A stretch of DNA of 48,166 nt from Bacillota bacterium (GCA_023391535.1 JAEWAU010000008.1:1-48166); one strand, 5' to 3'; positions 30,912 through 41,404 are shown, counted from the first letter of the stretch. The notes: generated by a model from the sequence alone, not told the origin. Translations and numbers: made by a program.

Positions 30912-30929
30912 GGGGAGCGATCCCCGTTT
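30912..30929 (+). terminator. Weak hairpin after priA
   Basis: GGGGA-GCGA-TCCCC with a GNRA tetraloop and GTTTT after it. Short; may be a partial terminator or a stabiliser between priA and def. Confidence 0.35.
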
Positions 30930-30964
30930 TCGTTTCGGCTTTTTTCTGACAGAAGGAGGAACCT

Positions 30965-31444
30965 ATGGCCACCCGCAATATTTTACAGCTCGGGGATGCG
31001 ACTCTGCGCAAACAGAGCCGCCCTGTTACCGAATTCGATGCGAAGCTTGGCGTGCTGCTCGACGACATGACCGAAACGCTCCGCCAGGCCGCGGGCGCGG
31101 GGCTTGCCGCGCCGCAGGTGGGCGTGCTCAAGCGCGTCATCGTCGTGTGCGACGAGGGCAATTACATCGAGCTGGTCAACCCTGTTGTGCAGCGCGAAAG
31201 CGGCATCCAGGAGAACGTGGAGGGATGCCTTTCCATCCCCGGCAAATACGGCATCACCAAACGCCCGCGCAAAGTCACCGTGAAGGCGCTCGACCGGCGG
31301 GGCAAGGCGTTCAAGATCACGGGCGAAAATCTGCTGGCGCGCTGCCTGTGCCACGAGATCGACCATCTCAACGGCATCCTGTTCATCGACAACGTGGAGC
31401 GGATGCTCAGCGCGGAAGAACTCAGAAAACTGCGGACAAAATAA
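30965..31444 (+). CDS. def: Peptide deformylase
   Basis: 159 residues. The three deformylase motifs are intact: GAGLAAPQVGV, EGCLSIPG (metal Cys) and CHEIDHLNGI (metal His pair and catalytic Glu). It removes the formyl group from nascent proteins, with the adjoining fmt gene supplying formyl-Met-tRNA. AGAAGGAGG ribosome site. Confidence 0.96.
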   Translation: MATRNILQLGDATLRKQSRPVTEFDAKLGVLLDDMTETLRQAAGAGLAAPQVGVLKRVIVVCDEGNYIELVNPVVQRESGIQENVEGCLSIPGKYGITKRPRKVTVKALDRRGKAFKITGENLLARCLCHEIDHLNGILFIDNVERMLSAEELRKLRTK

Positions 31445-31477
31445 AGACCGCCGGAGCGCGGGAGGGAGATTGCCGCT

Positions 31478-32422
31478 ATGCGCGTTGTATTTATGGGAAC
31501 CCCGGAGTTCGCGGTGGATTCGCTCGAACAGCTTTACCGGGACGGCGCGGACGTCGCCGCCGTGTTCACGCAGCCCGACCGCCCCGCCGGCCGGAAATTC
31601 CGGCTCACGCCGCCGCCCGTGAAGGTGTGCGCGCAGGCGCACGGCACGCCGGTGTTTCAGCCCAAGACGCTGAAAGACCCGGAAGTGCAAAAGATGCTGA
31701 AAACGCTTGCGCCGGACTGCATCGTCGTGGCGGCCTACGGGCGCATATTGCCCGACGCGGTGCTGAACATTCCGCCGCTCGGGTGCGTGAACGTGCACGC
31801 CTCGCTGCTGCCGCGCTACCGCGGCGCCGCGCCCATCCAGTGGGCCGTGGTGAACGGCGAGGCCGTTACGGGCGTCACCACCATGTATATGGCCAGGGGC
31901 ATTGATACGGGTGATATAATAATAAAAGAGCAAACGGCCGTGGGCGAGGACGAAACGGCGGGCGCGCTCTACGCGCGGCTGGGGAAGCTCGGCGCGCGCG
32001 TGCTCTCCGAAACGCTCGCGCTGCTGGCCGAAGGCAAGGCGCCGCGCACCCCGCAGGACGACGCGCTTTCCACCTACGCCCCCATGATCGCGCGCGAGGA
32101 CGCGCGGGTAAACTTCGCAAAATCCGCCCGCGCCGTGCACAATCTCGCGCGCGGCATGAACCCGGAACCGGGCGCGTTCACGCTGTTTGCCGGCGCGCCG
32201 CTCAAGCTGCTCGGCACGCGCGTGGCGCAGGAAGCCGGCGGCTTTGAGCCGCACGGCGAGCCGGGGCTTGTGCTGGAAAGCGAGGACGGCGGCGTGTTGG
32301 TGCAGTGCGGAGAGGGAACCCTGCTGCTGACGCAGGTGCAGGGGCAGGGGGGCCGGCAGATGCCGGCCGCGGACTTTGCCCGCGGCCACAGGCTCGGCGC
32401 CGGAACCGTTTTGGGGAAATAG
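31478..32422 (+). CDS. fmt: Methionyl-tRNA formyltransferase
   Basis: 314 residues. N-terminal formyl-transferase fold (VVFMGTPEFAVDSL, QPDRPAGRKFRL) with the folate/catalytic loop NVHASLLPRYRGAAPIQWAV and GDIIIKEQTAVG; the C-terminal OB-like domain is complete. It formylates initiator Met-tRNA. GGAGGGAG ribosome site. 33 bp after def. Confidence 0.96.
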   Translation: MRVVFMGTPEFAVDSLEQLYRDGADVAAVFTQPDRPAGRKFRLTPPPVKVCAQAHGTPVFQPKTLKDPEVQKMLKTLAPDCIVVAAYGRILPDAVLNIPPLGCVNVHASLLPRYRGAAPIQWAVVNGEAVTGVTTMYMARGIDTGDIIIKEQTAVGEDETAGALYARLGKLGARVLSETLALLAEGKAPRTPQDDALSTYAPMIAREDARVNFAKSARAVHNLARGMNPEPGAFTLFAGAPLKLLGTRVAQEAGGFEPHGEPGLVLESEDGGVLVQCGEGTLLLTQVQGQGGRQMPAADFARGHRLGAGTVLGK

Positions 32423-32477
32423 CGCCGAATTTTCGCCGCCGTATTTTACACGATAGAGTTTTACGAGGAGGCAGGCT

Positions 32478-33212
32478 ATGCATCCCCTGCTGTTTACTGG
32501 AATGACTTACCCGTATTTTCTGATGGATTCTTCCTATTTGATCTATGTGGTTCCCGCGCTGCTGCTTGCGCTGCTGGCGCAGTGGAACGTAAAAAGCACG
32601 TTTGGCCGCTACAGCTCGGTGCAGAATTCCCGCGGCTATTCGGGCGCCGACGTGGCGCGCCGCATCCTCGACCGCAACGGCCTTTCGGATGTGGCCGTGG
32701 AGCGCGTGGCGGGGAACCTCAGCGACCATTACGACCCGCGCACCCGGGTGGTGCGCCTCTCGCAGGGCGTGTACGACGGGCGCTCCGTGGCGGCCGTCGG
32801 CGTTGCGGCGCACGAAACGGGGCACGCCATCCAGCACAGCATGGGGTATGGCCCGCTGCGCCTGCGGAATGCCATCATTCCCGTCACGCAGTTTTCCTCC
32901 TCCATTTCCGTGTGGCTTATTTTAATCGGCTTCTTCTTCAGTTGGGCGCCGCTGGCGCTGGCCGGCATCATCCTGTTTTCGTTCGCGGTGCTGTTCGAGC
33001 TGGTGACGCTGCCGGTGGAGTTCAACGCCAGCTCCCGCGCACTGCATATCCTCGACGAGGACGGCATCCTCCGCCAAAACGAGCTTGCGGGGGCGCGGAA
33101 GGTGCTGCGCGCAGCGGCCATGACCTATGTGGCCGCCACCGTGGTGGCGTTCATGCAGCTCGTGCGCCTGCTGGCCCTTTACGGCGGCCGCAGGGACGAC
33201 CGGTGGCGCTGA
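32478..33212 (+). CDS. Membrane zinc metallopeptidase (YugP-like)
   Basis: 244 residues, family Zn_peptidase_2. An N-terminal helix (LIYVVPALLLALLAQW) precedes GVAAHETGHAIQHSMGY, which carries the HExxH-type zinc site, then further helices (FSSSISVWLILIGFFF, LAGIILFSFAVLFELV, MTYVAATVVAFMQLV) and the conserved EFNASSRA. Substrate unknown. AGGAGG ribosome site. Its stop overlaps the next ATG by one base (TGATG). The position between fmt and rsmB is common in Firmicutes. Confidence 0.92.
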   Translation: MHPLLFTGMTYPYFLMDSSYLIYVVPALLLALLAQWNVKSTFGRYSSVQNSRGYSGADVARRILDRNGLSDVAVERVAGNLSDHYDPRTRVVRLSQGVYDGRSVAAVGVAAHETGHAIQHSMGYGPLRLRNAIIPVTQFSSSISVWLILIGFFFSWAPLALAGIILFSFAVLFELVTLPVEFNASSRALHILDEDGILRQNELAGARKVLRAAAMTYVAATVVAFMQLVRLLALYGGRRDDRWR

Positions 33213-34693
33213 TGCGGAAAAACGCGGGCCCCGCGCGCGGAGCTGATAAAGCGCGCGGCGTGAACGGAACACGCGGCGTGAACGGAACGCGCGGCGTGAA
33301 CGGAACGCGCGGCGTGGGCAGAACGCGCGGCGTGGGCAGAACGCGCGGCGTGGACCCCGTGCGGCGCGCCGCGCTGGAGCTGCTGCTGCGCGTGGAGGGC
33401 GGCGGATATTCGAACCTGCTGCTCGACGCGTTTTTGGCGGACGCGGGCTTTTCGGGGCAGGACGCGGCGTTCCTCACCGCCCTGTTCTACGGCGTGCTGG
33501 AACGCGGGCTGTGCCTCGATTACTTCATTTCGCAGTTCGGGCGGTGCAGCGCGGCCGGGCTGGAGCCGAAGGTGCGCGCGGCGCTGCGGCTGGGGGCGTA
33601 CCAACTGCTTTTTATGGACCGTGTGCCCGCGCCCGCGGCGGTGGACGAATCGGTGCGCCTTGCGCGCGCCTGCGGGGCGCCGTATGCCGCGGGGTTTGTG
33701 AACGCCGTGCTGCGGCGCATTGCCGAAAACCGCGAAAACCCGCCTTATCCGGACCGGGAGCGCGACCGGCGGCGCTTTCTGCGCGTGCGGTATTCCTGCC
33801 CCGCGTGGCTGCTGGCGCGCTGGGAGGCCGATTACGGCCTTGCGCAGACGCAGCGGATTCTGGAGGGCTTTGAGCGGCGGCCCGGAACGACCCTGCGCGT
33901 CAACACGCTCAAAACCACGGCGCAGGAGCTTGCGCTCCGTCTGGAACGGGAAGGCGTAACGGTGCGGCCCGGGCTTTTGCCAAACGCGCTGGAGGCGCCG
34001 CGCCTGCCGGGGCTGCGGGCGCTTCCCTCCTTCCGGGAGGGGCTGTTTTCCGTGCAGGGCACCGGCTCGCAGCTTTGCTGCGCGGCGGCGCAGGCGCAGC
34101 CCGGCGGCACGGTGCTCGACCTCTGCGCCGCGCCGGGCGGCAAGAGCTTTACGCTCGCCATGGAGATGCAAAACCGCGGGCGCATCGCGGCGTTCGACCT
34201 TTACGAAAGCCGCGCGGGCCTCATCCGCGCGGGCGCGAAACGGCTGGGGCTGAGCATCGTGGAGGCGGCGCAGGGCGACGCCGCGCGGCATAACGGCGAA
34301 CTGGGCGAATTCGGCACCGTGCTGTGCGACGTGCCGTGCTCGGGGCTCGGCGTCATCGGGCGCAAGCCCGAAATCCGCTTAAAGCAGCCCGAAGATTTTG
34401 CGGCGCTGCCGGAAACGCAGATGGCTATTTTGTGCGAGGGCGCTTTGCACGTCCGGCCCGGCGGGCGGCTTGTGTACTCCACCTGCACGCTCGCGCAGGC
34501 CGAAAACGAGGCGGTGGCGCGGCGCTTTTTAACGGAGCATCCGCAGTTTTCCCCCGAGCTTCCCGCGGCGCTGCGGCCTTTCGCGCAGGAAGACGAAGCG
34601 GGCGCCTTGGGCGCGGCGGGCGTCACGCTGTTTCCCGAAGCGGCGCGGGGCGACGGATTTTATGTTTGCGCGATGCGGCGCGCGGACGCGTAA
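33212..34693 (+). CDS. rsmB: 16S rRNA m5C967 methyltransferase RsmB
   Basis: 493 residues. From residue ~50 on: a NusB-like domain (DPVRRAALELLLRVEGGGYSN, AGFVNAVLRRIAENRE), then a Rossmann SAM domain with VLDLCAAPGGKS, CDVPCSGLGVIG (one catalytic Cys) and YSTCTLAQAENE (the other). It methylates C967 of 16S rRNA. The first ~48 residues are unusual: five and a half copies of a six-residue Arg-Gly-Val-(Asn-Gly/Gly-Arg)-Thr repeat, which RsmB proteins do not normally carry. The ATG at 33212 overlaps the upstream stop; a start after the repeat cannot be excluded. Confidence 0.94.
   Translation: MRKNAGPARGADKARGVNGTRGVNGTRGVNGTRGVGRTRGVGRTRGVDPVRRAALELLLRVEGGGYSNLLLDAFLADAGFSGQDAAFLTALFYGVLERGLCLDYFISQFGRCSAAGLEPKVRAALRLGAYQLLFMDRVPAPAAVDESVRLARACGAPYAAGFVNAVLRRIAENRENPPYPDRERDRRRFLRVRYSCPAWLLARWEADYGLAQTQRILEGFERRPGTTLRVNTLKTTAQELALRLEREGVTVRPGLLPNALEAPRLPGLRALPSFREGLFSVQGTGSQLCCAAAQAQPGGTVLDLCAAPGGKSFTLAMEMQNRGRIAAFDLYESRAGLIRAGAKRLGLSIVEAAQGDAARHNGELGEFGTVLCDVPCSGLGVIGRKPEIRLKQPEDFAALPETQMAILCEGALHVRPGGRLVYSTCTLAQAENEAVARRFLTEHPQFSPELPAALRPFAQEDEAGALGAAGVTLFPEAARGDGFYVCAMRRADA
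33254..33352 (+). repeat. 18-bp tandem repeat in the 5' part of rsmB
   Basis: CGCGGCGTG recurs with an exact 18-bp period at 33254, 33272, 33290, 33308, 33326 and 33344; the variable half of the unit is AACGGAACG in the first three and GGCAGAACG in the next two. The period keeps the reading frame. Confidence 0.93.
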
Positions 34694-34761
34694 CAACGCA
34701 GACACAGCCCCGAGGCGGCGCGAAAAGCCGCGCCGGGGTGGAAACGAAAGGACGGCAACGC

Positions 34762-35811
34762 ATGGCGAACGGCAAAGTGGATATCGCGTCGCTGGAACAG
34801 CCGGCGCTCGCCGCTTTTCTCGAGGGCATCGGCGAGCCGCGCTACCGCGCGGCGCAGATTTTCGCGTGGATTCACCGGGGAGCGGCCTCGTTTGAGGAAA
34901 TGACGGATTTGGCAAAGCCTCTCCGCGTAAAATTGTCGGAAAAGGCGGAAATAATTCTTCCCCGCGTGAAAAAAAAGCTTGTATCCGACAGGGATAATAC
35001 GTTAAAATACTTATATGCTTTGCCGGATGGGGAAATGGTGGAAACGGTCCTGATGGACTACCGTCACGGCAACTCGGTCTGCATTTCCACGCAGGCCGGC
35101 TGCCGCATGAACTGCGCGTTCTGCGCCTCCTCGCTGCGCGGCCTCGCGCGCAGCCTCGCCCCTTCGGAGATGCTCGGGCAGGTGCTGAAAACGCAGGCGG
35201 ATTCGGGGCGGAAAATTTCGAACGTCGTGCTTATGGGCATCGGCGAGCCGCTCGACAATTACGAAAACGTCGTCACGTTCCTGCGCATCCTTTCGGCGCC
35301 GGGCGGCGTCAACATCGGGCAGCGGCACATCTCGCTTTCCACCTGCGGGCTGGTGGACCGCATCTACGACCTGATGGCGGAGCGGTTCCAGATCACCCTT
35401 TCCGTTTCGCTCCACGCCCCGAACAACGAGATCCGCTCGCGTCTGATGCCCGTCAACCGCAAATACCCCATCGAGGAGCTGCTGCACGCCTGCAGGGATT
35501 ACACCGCGGCCACGAAGCGCCGCATTTCCTTTGAATACGCCATGATCGACGGGGTGAACGACACCGAAGCCTGCGCCAGGGAACTCGGCTCGCGGCTGCG
35601 CGGGATGCTCTGCCACGTCAATCTTATTCCGGCGAACGAGGTTAAGGAGCGGGGAGTCAAAAAAAGCGGGGAGCCCCAGATCCGGCGCTTCCAGAACATC
35701 CTTTCCGGCTGCGGAATCACCGCCACCGTGCGGAGGACGCTGGGGGCGGATATCAATGCGTCGTGCGGGCAGCTTCGGCTCCGGAACGCCGCGGCACAGG
35801 GAGGAATCTGA
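34762..35811 (+). CDS. rlmN: Dual-specificity 23S rRNA/tRNA m2A methyltransferase RlmN
   Basis: 349 residues, a radical-SAM enzyme. An N-terminal accessory domain (LAAFLEGIGEPRYRAAQIFAWI) precedes the radical-SAM motif CRMNCAFC, then GMGEP-type VLMGIGEPLDNYENV, HISLSTCGLV, LSVSLHAPNNEIR and, near the C-terminus, RRTLGADINASCGQLR with the methyl-carrying Cys. It methylates A2503 of 23S rRNA and A37 of some tRNAs. The ATG at 34762 follows AAAGGA; the frame is open far upstream but overlaps rsmB. One base separates its stop from the prpC ATG. Confidence 0.96.
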   Translation: MANGKVDIASLEQPALAAFLEGIGEPRYRAAQIFAWIHRGAASFEEMTDLAKPLRVKLSEKAEIILPRVKKKLVSDRDNTLKYLYALPDGEMVETVLMDYRHGNSVCISTQAGCRMNCAFCASSLRGLARSLAPSEMLGQVLKTQADSGRKISNVVLMGIGEPLDNYENVVTFLRILSAPGGVNIGQRHISLSTCGLVDRIYDLMAERFQITLSVSLHAPNNEIRSRLMPVNRKYPIEELLHACRDYTAATKRRISFEYAMIDGVNDTEACARELGSRLRGMLCHVNLIPANEVKERGVKKSGEPQIRRFQNILSGCGITATVRRTLGADINASCGQLRLRNAAAQGGI

Positions 35812-35812
35812 G

Positions 35813-36563
35813 ATGATCATCGCGGGAAAGACGGATACCGGAAGGGTCCGAAAAACCAATCAGGACGAGTTCGCCACAGGGGAGCTGCCGTCCGGCGCGG
35901 CTTTCGCCCTCGTTTGCGACGGCATGGGCGGCGCGAACGGCGGCAACGTGGCCAGCTCCGTCGCCGCGGAAACCATCTCAAAGGGCATACGGGAAGGATA
36001 TTCGCCTGCTCTGGACGTAAAAGGCAGGGAAAAGCTGCTGGAGGACGTCATAGGGCGGGCGAATTCGGCGGTTTACGGCCTCTCGCGCAAGGACGCCGCC
36101 CTTTCCGGCATGGGCACCACGGTGGTGGCCTGCCTTGCGTCGGAAAACGGCCTTGTGGTGGCGCACGCCGGGGACAGCCGCGCCTATCTTCTCACAAAGG
36201 ACGGCACGCTCCGGCGCCTGACGCGCGATCATTCCGTGGTGCAGGCCATGATCGAAAACGGAAAGATTACCGAAGCGGAGGCGAACAGCCATCCGCAGAA
36301 AAATATCATCACGCGGGCTCTCGGCGTGGAGGAAACGCTGGAGCTCGATTTTGCCGCGGCCGATTTCGAACCGGGCGCGGCCGTCCTCCTGTGCAGCGAC
36401 GGGCTGACAAACCATGTGCCCGAGGAGGCGATTTCGCAAACCGCCGCGGATTCTTCGCCCGCCGAGTGCGTCGAAAGGCTGGTGGACGCGGCAAACGAGA
36501 ACGGGGGCAGCGACAACATCACCGTCGTGGTCCTTTGCAACGCCAATACCGGGGGTGGGTTGA

Positions 36564-36571
<8 letters not shown>
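35813..36571 (+). CDS. prpC: PP2C-type serine/threonine phosphatase PrpC/Stp
   Basis: 252 residues. Metal-binding and catalytic motifs of bacterial PP2C are all present: TDTGRVRKTNQDEF, LVCDGMGGANGGNVAS, GMGTTVVACL, AHAGDSRAYLL, LTRDHSVVQ, LLCSDGLTNHV and SDNITVVVL. It reverses PrkC phosphorylation in the cytoplasm. GGGAGGA ribosome site. It overlaps prkC by 8 bp. Confidence 0.96.
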
Positions 36572-38599
<2,028 letters not shown>

Positions 38600-38603
<4 letters not shown>

Positions 38604-39514
38604 GTACGCCGCGTCCGGAGCGGCAGGACGACCCCCGGCGCGAGGGCGTCATCGTGCGCTCCAACAGCGGGTTTTATACGGTGCGGTGCGGCGTGGAGCA
38701 GTTCGATTGCCGGGCGCGCGGCATTTTCCGGCGCGAGCATCTTTCCCCACTGGTAGGCGACCGTGTGCGCATCCTCGTGCGCGGCGGGGAAGGCGTGGTG
38801 GATGAGATTCTGCCGCGCAGAAACCGGCTGGTGCGTCCGCCTGTGGCCAACATCGACCTGCTGGTGCTGGTGGTTTCCACCGCCGAACCGGAGCCGAATT
38901 TTTACGTGATCGATACAATGACGGCGGCGGCTCTGCGCGAGAATATCGAGCCGGCCGTGGTTGTGACCAAAAGCGACTTGCGGCCCGGGGAGGAGATCTG
39001 CGCGGTCTACCGGAAGGCGGGTTTTGCATCCTTTCCGGCTTCGGGCGTTACGGGCGAAAACATGGAACAGTTGCGCGGCCTTTTGCGCGGGCGCGTGTGC
39101 GCATTCACGGGCAATTCGGGCGCGGGAAAGTCCACGCTGCTCAACGCTCTGGACCCATCCCTGCACCTCGCCACAGGGAGTATCAGCCGCAAGCTCGGGC
39201 GCGGGCGGCACACCACGCGGCTGGTGGAGCTGTTCGAAACGTGCGGGGGCCTTGTGGCGGATACGCCGGGCTTTTCGGCGCTGGAAATGGAAAAGGACCG
39301 GCCCGTGCCCTGCGCCCGGCTTCAGGATTTGTTCCGCGAGTTCGGGCCGTATATCGGGCGGTGCCGCTTCACCGGCTGCTCCCACACCTGCGAACAGGGC
39401 TGCGCGGTGCTGGAGGCGGTGGAGCGCGGGGAGATTCCGGCATCGCGCCACAGGAGCTATTGCCAGATGTACGAGGAGGCAAAATCGGTTAAGGAATGGG
39501 AGATCAAGGATTGA
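38600..39514 (+). CDS. rsgA: Ribosome small-subunit GTPase RsgA
   Basis: 304 residues, a circularly permuted GTPase. OB domain (IVRSNSGFYTVRCG, VGDRVRILVRG), the G4 motif VVTKSDL ahead of the P-loop FTGNSGAGKSTLLN, DTPGFS and the C-terminal zinc knuckle (CRFTGCSHTCEQGC). It assists 30S maturation. In the usual order rsgA-rpe-thiN, rpe is missing here and thiN follows directly. Confidence 0.96.
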
Positions 39515-40164
39515 CACGGCCGGGCCGCTGCGTGATCGTAACGGCGGGGCCGATGGGCGAATACGGCCCGCTGCGCGGCTTGCTGCGCCCGGGCGATTCC
39601 TTTTATTGCGCCGACGGCGGCGTGCGCCACCTGCGGGGATTGGGCGCGGAACCTTCGCTTCTGATCGGGGATTTCGATTCGGCACACGAATTGCCGCAGG
39701 GCGTGGAGACACTGCGCTTTCCAAGTGAAAAAGATGAAACGGATACCATGCTGGCCGCGATGGAGGGCCTTTCGCGCGGGTTTCGGGAGTTTCTGCTCCT
39801 GGGCGGGCTGCGGGGCAGGCTCGACCACACGCTCGCAAACCTGGGCGTGCTGCTCTACCTCACGCGGCACGGGGCGCGGGTCCGCATGGCGGATGCGGAC
39901 AACGAAGCGCTCTGCGTGGAAAACGGCGAGCTGCGCGTACCTGCGCGCAAAGGGTGGTACATCTCGGCGTTCCCCATCGGCGGCGACGCGCACGGCGTCA
40001 CCGAACGCGGCATGAAATACAGCCTCGACGAAGCCACGCTGCGCGCAGAGTTTCCGAACGGCGTGAGCAACGAATTTCTCGGGGGCGACGCGATCATCCG
40101 CGTGGAGCGCGGAGCGCTGCTGATCGTTCTTTCACGCAAGGAAACCGGACCGCTCGCCGGCTGA
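39511..40164 (+). CDS. thiN: Thiamine pyrophosphokinase
   Basis: 217 residues from the TTG start. Motifs: VIVTAGPMGEYGPL, FYCADGGVRHLRGLG, LIGDFDSAHEL, FPSEKDETDTMLA and GGLRGRLDHTLANL, all typical of thiamine diphosphokinase, which makes TPP from thiamine and ATP. The TTG at 39511 overlaps the rsgA stop by 4 bp (TTGA) and has GGGAG 8 bases upstream; an ATG at 39496 (five codons earlier) is the alternative and lies too close to its AAGGA. Ends with a strong terminator, closing the operon that began at yicC. Confidence 0.93.
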   Translation: MTRPGRCVIVTAGPMGEYGPLRGLLRPGDSFYCADGGVRHLRGLGAEPSLLIGDFDSAHELPQGVETLRFPSEKDETDTMLAAMEGLSRGFREFLLLGGLRGRLDHTLANLGVLLYLTRHGARVRMADADNEALCVENGELRVPARKGWYISAFPIGGDAHGVTERGMKYSLDEATLRAEFPNGVSNEFLGGDAIIRVERGALLIVLSRKETGPLAG

Positions 40165-40182
40165 GCAGTCAAATTGAAACAG

Positions 40183-40229
40183 AAAAAGGCTCCGCAAAAC
40201 GAATCCGGTTCGTTTTGCGGAGCCTTTTT
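40183..40229. terminator. Strong intrinsic terminator after thiN
   Basis: GGCTCCGCAAAACGAA (40188-40203) and TTCGTTTTGCGGAGCC (40209-40224) form a perfect 16-bp stem with A and T runs outside, so it can work in both directions. Confidence 0.95.
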
Positions 40230-40500
40230 GTGCGAAAGCGCTTTTACCCTGCTTTTTGGCCAACGCGAAAAAATACGTGTAAAACCGCATGGAACGGCGC
40301 GGCTTTCACCGCTTTTGAGCCGGAACAAAAGCCGCAGACGGAAAATAGTATGATTTCCCGCGTTTTGCGGGCACATTTCGATGGGGAATCCCATATACTG
40401 TAAAAGACGATTTTCTGCGCATAGGTTTCGGTGGGAGACGCGCAGGCCGCGCCCGCTCACGGCAGGCGCCTTGCCGCCGCGCAGGATGGGGGGTGCGTCT
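40230..40500. other. Intergenic region upstream of the small membrane protein and spoVM
   Basis: No gene seen. CATATACT at 40391-40398 resembles a sigma-E -10 box (6 of 8 to CATACAAT), with a weak GCACATTT about 13 bp upstream; this would fit mother-cell expression of spoVM but is not strong. Confidence 0.35.
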
Positions 40501-40647
40501 ATGGGTCCGCGAACGCGGGGATTCGCCCTTGCGGCAATCTTTCTCGGCATCGGTATCCTGATCGCGTGCTTTCTTCCAGCCACTGCGCTCGTTGTCCTGA
40601 TTTCAATTGCCATCATCGCCGTGGGCTGCGTCTGCCTGAGGTGCTAA
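40501..40647 (+). CDS. 48-residue hydrophobic membrane protein
   Basis: ATG with a GGGGGG ribosome site 7 bases upstream. The product starts MGPRTRGFALAAIFLGIGIL and is one or two closely spaced membrane helices (LAAIFLGIGILIACFL, TALVVLISIAIIAVGCV) with positive N-terminus and CLRC end. No known domain. It lies between thiN and spoVM and 88 bp before spoVM in the same direction, so it may be co-expressed in the mother cell. Similar tiny hydrophobic proteins occur in clostridial genomes, but I cannot name the family. Confidence 0.68.
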   Translation: MGPRTRGFALAAIFLGIGILIACFLPATALVVLISIAIIAVGCVCLRC

Positions 40648-40735
40648 GCCCGCGCCGGTAACGCGCAGGGCCCCGCAGCGCCGCCAGGGGAGCCCTGCCG
40701 CCACGACCCGCTCCGGCGGCAGATTGGGGGTTGCC

Positions 40736-40816
40736 ATGAAAGTGGTCATCTGGAAAAGCCCGCGTTTCCTGCGGGGCTTTTTCCGCTTTCTGTTCGGGAT
40801 AAAAGCCGGAGAATAG
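40736..40816 (+). CDS. spoVM: Stage V sporulation protein M
   Basis: 26 codons, starting MKVVIWKSPRFLRG and ending FGIKAGE before TAG; GGGGG ribosome site 6 bases upstream. Exactly the length of Bacillus SpoVM, with the same residues at nine positions (M1, K2, K7, P9, F11, L12, G14, R17, G21), including Pro9, which breaks the helix. SpoVM is an amphipathic peptide that recognises the convex outer forespore membrane and recruits SpoIVA to start the coat. The gene follows thiN as in Bacillus, and spoIVA lies 2.3 kb downstream. Confidence 0.88.
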   Translation: MKVVIWKSPRFLRGFFRFLFGIKAGE

Positions 40817-40897
40817 GCGAGACGGGGCGGGCCGCGCGGATACATACGGCAGAATCGAAACAATACGAAATTTCAGCAAAGGCTGCGCCTTGAGTAG

Positions 40898-41049
40898 AAG
40901 CGGCTGTTGCAAAGTGAATACGCAATAGCAATTGTACAAAGAAACCGTATTAGAAACAAAAAAATGCGCTTTGAATGGGCTGAAAAGTCCATTCAAAGCG
41001 CATTTTTTGTGCTCTATTTTTCGGCAAGGCTGTTTTGCAGCAGCCGCTT
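40898..41049. repeat. 152-bp nested inverted repeat downstream of spoVM
   Basis: Outer arms AAGCGGCTGTTGCAAA (40898-40913) and TTTGCAGCAGCCGCTT (41034-41049) are complementary at 15 of 16 positions. They enclose a second perfect 15-bp stem at 40964-41003. The AT-rich sequence between carries no ORF. It could be a miniature mobile element that supplies the terminator. Confidence 0.6.
40958..41008. terminator. Bidirectional intrinsic terminator
   Basis: ATGCGCTTTGAATGG (40964-40978) pairs perfectly with CCATTCAAAGCGCAT (40989-41003), flanked by seven A and six T. Confidence 0.92.
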
Positions 41050-41103
41050 TTGGGGGCGCGCCGCGCTTTTCTTTTTGCGGCGCGGCCGTGTGCGCGGCAC
41101 GCA

Positions 41104-41133
41104 GGCATATGATTGTACGCGTCCTCATATATT
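41104..41133 (+). promoter_or_regulatory. Candidate sigma-E promoter of the SPOCS/LysM gene
   Basis: GGCATATG (41104-41111), 14-bp spacer, CATATATT (41126-41133), close to the sigma-E pattern GKCATATT-N14-CATACAAT. It lies 272 bp before the gene, whose product type is normally mother-cell expressed. Confidence 0.55.
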
Positions 41134-41404
41134 GATACTGCGAAACTGCCCGCCGTGGAAAAGCCTCCGCAAGGAAACGCCAAATCGGTGCGGAAAATCA
41201 GAGATGCCGGGCGCTTTTCCGCGCGCCCCACGGCCGCGCCCCACGGCGCCACCCGCCCGGGCCGGGCGAAACAGGGATGCGAAAACCGGAATCAACCGTA
41301 TTTCAAACCGGGTGCGTTGCCCTTCCCGAACCGGATACCGGCGCAAAACGTTCCGCGCCGGAGTGTGGGAACGGGTCCAGGCCCGTGAAAGGATGGTCGT
41401 CCCC

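Noticed and set aside
31914..31919. TATAAT inside fmt as an internal promoter
   Set aside because: No -35 at suitable distance and it lies in conserved coding sequence.
33254..33352. CRISPR-like array
   Set aside because: Units are contiguous 18-bp coding repeats without unique spacers; the same applies to 19281-19338 and 46341-46395.
40907..41404. Upstream extension of the SPOCS/LysM frame
   Set aside because: It runs through a strong terminator and a candidate promoter and has no domain; the protein starts at 41405 (or 41393).
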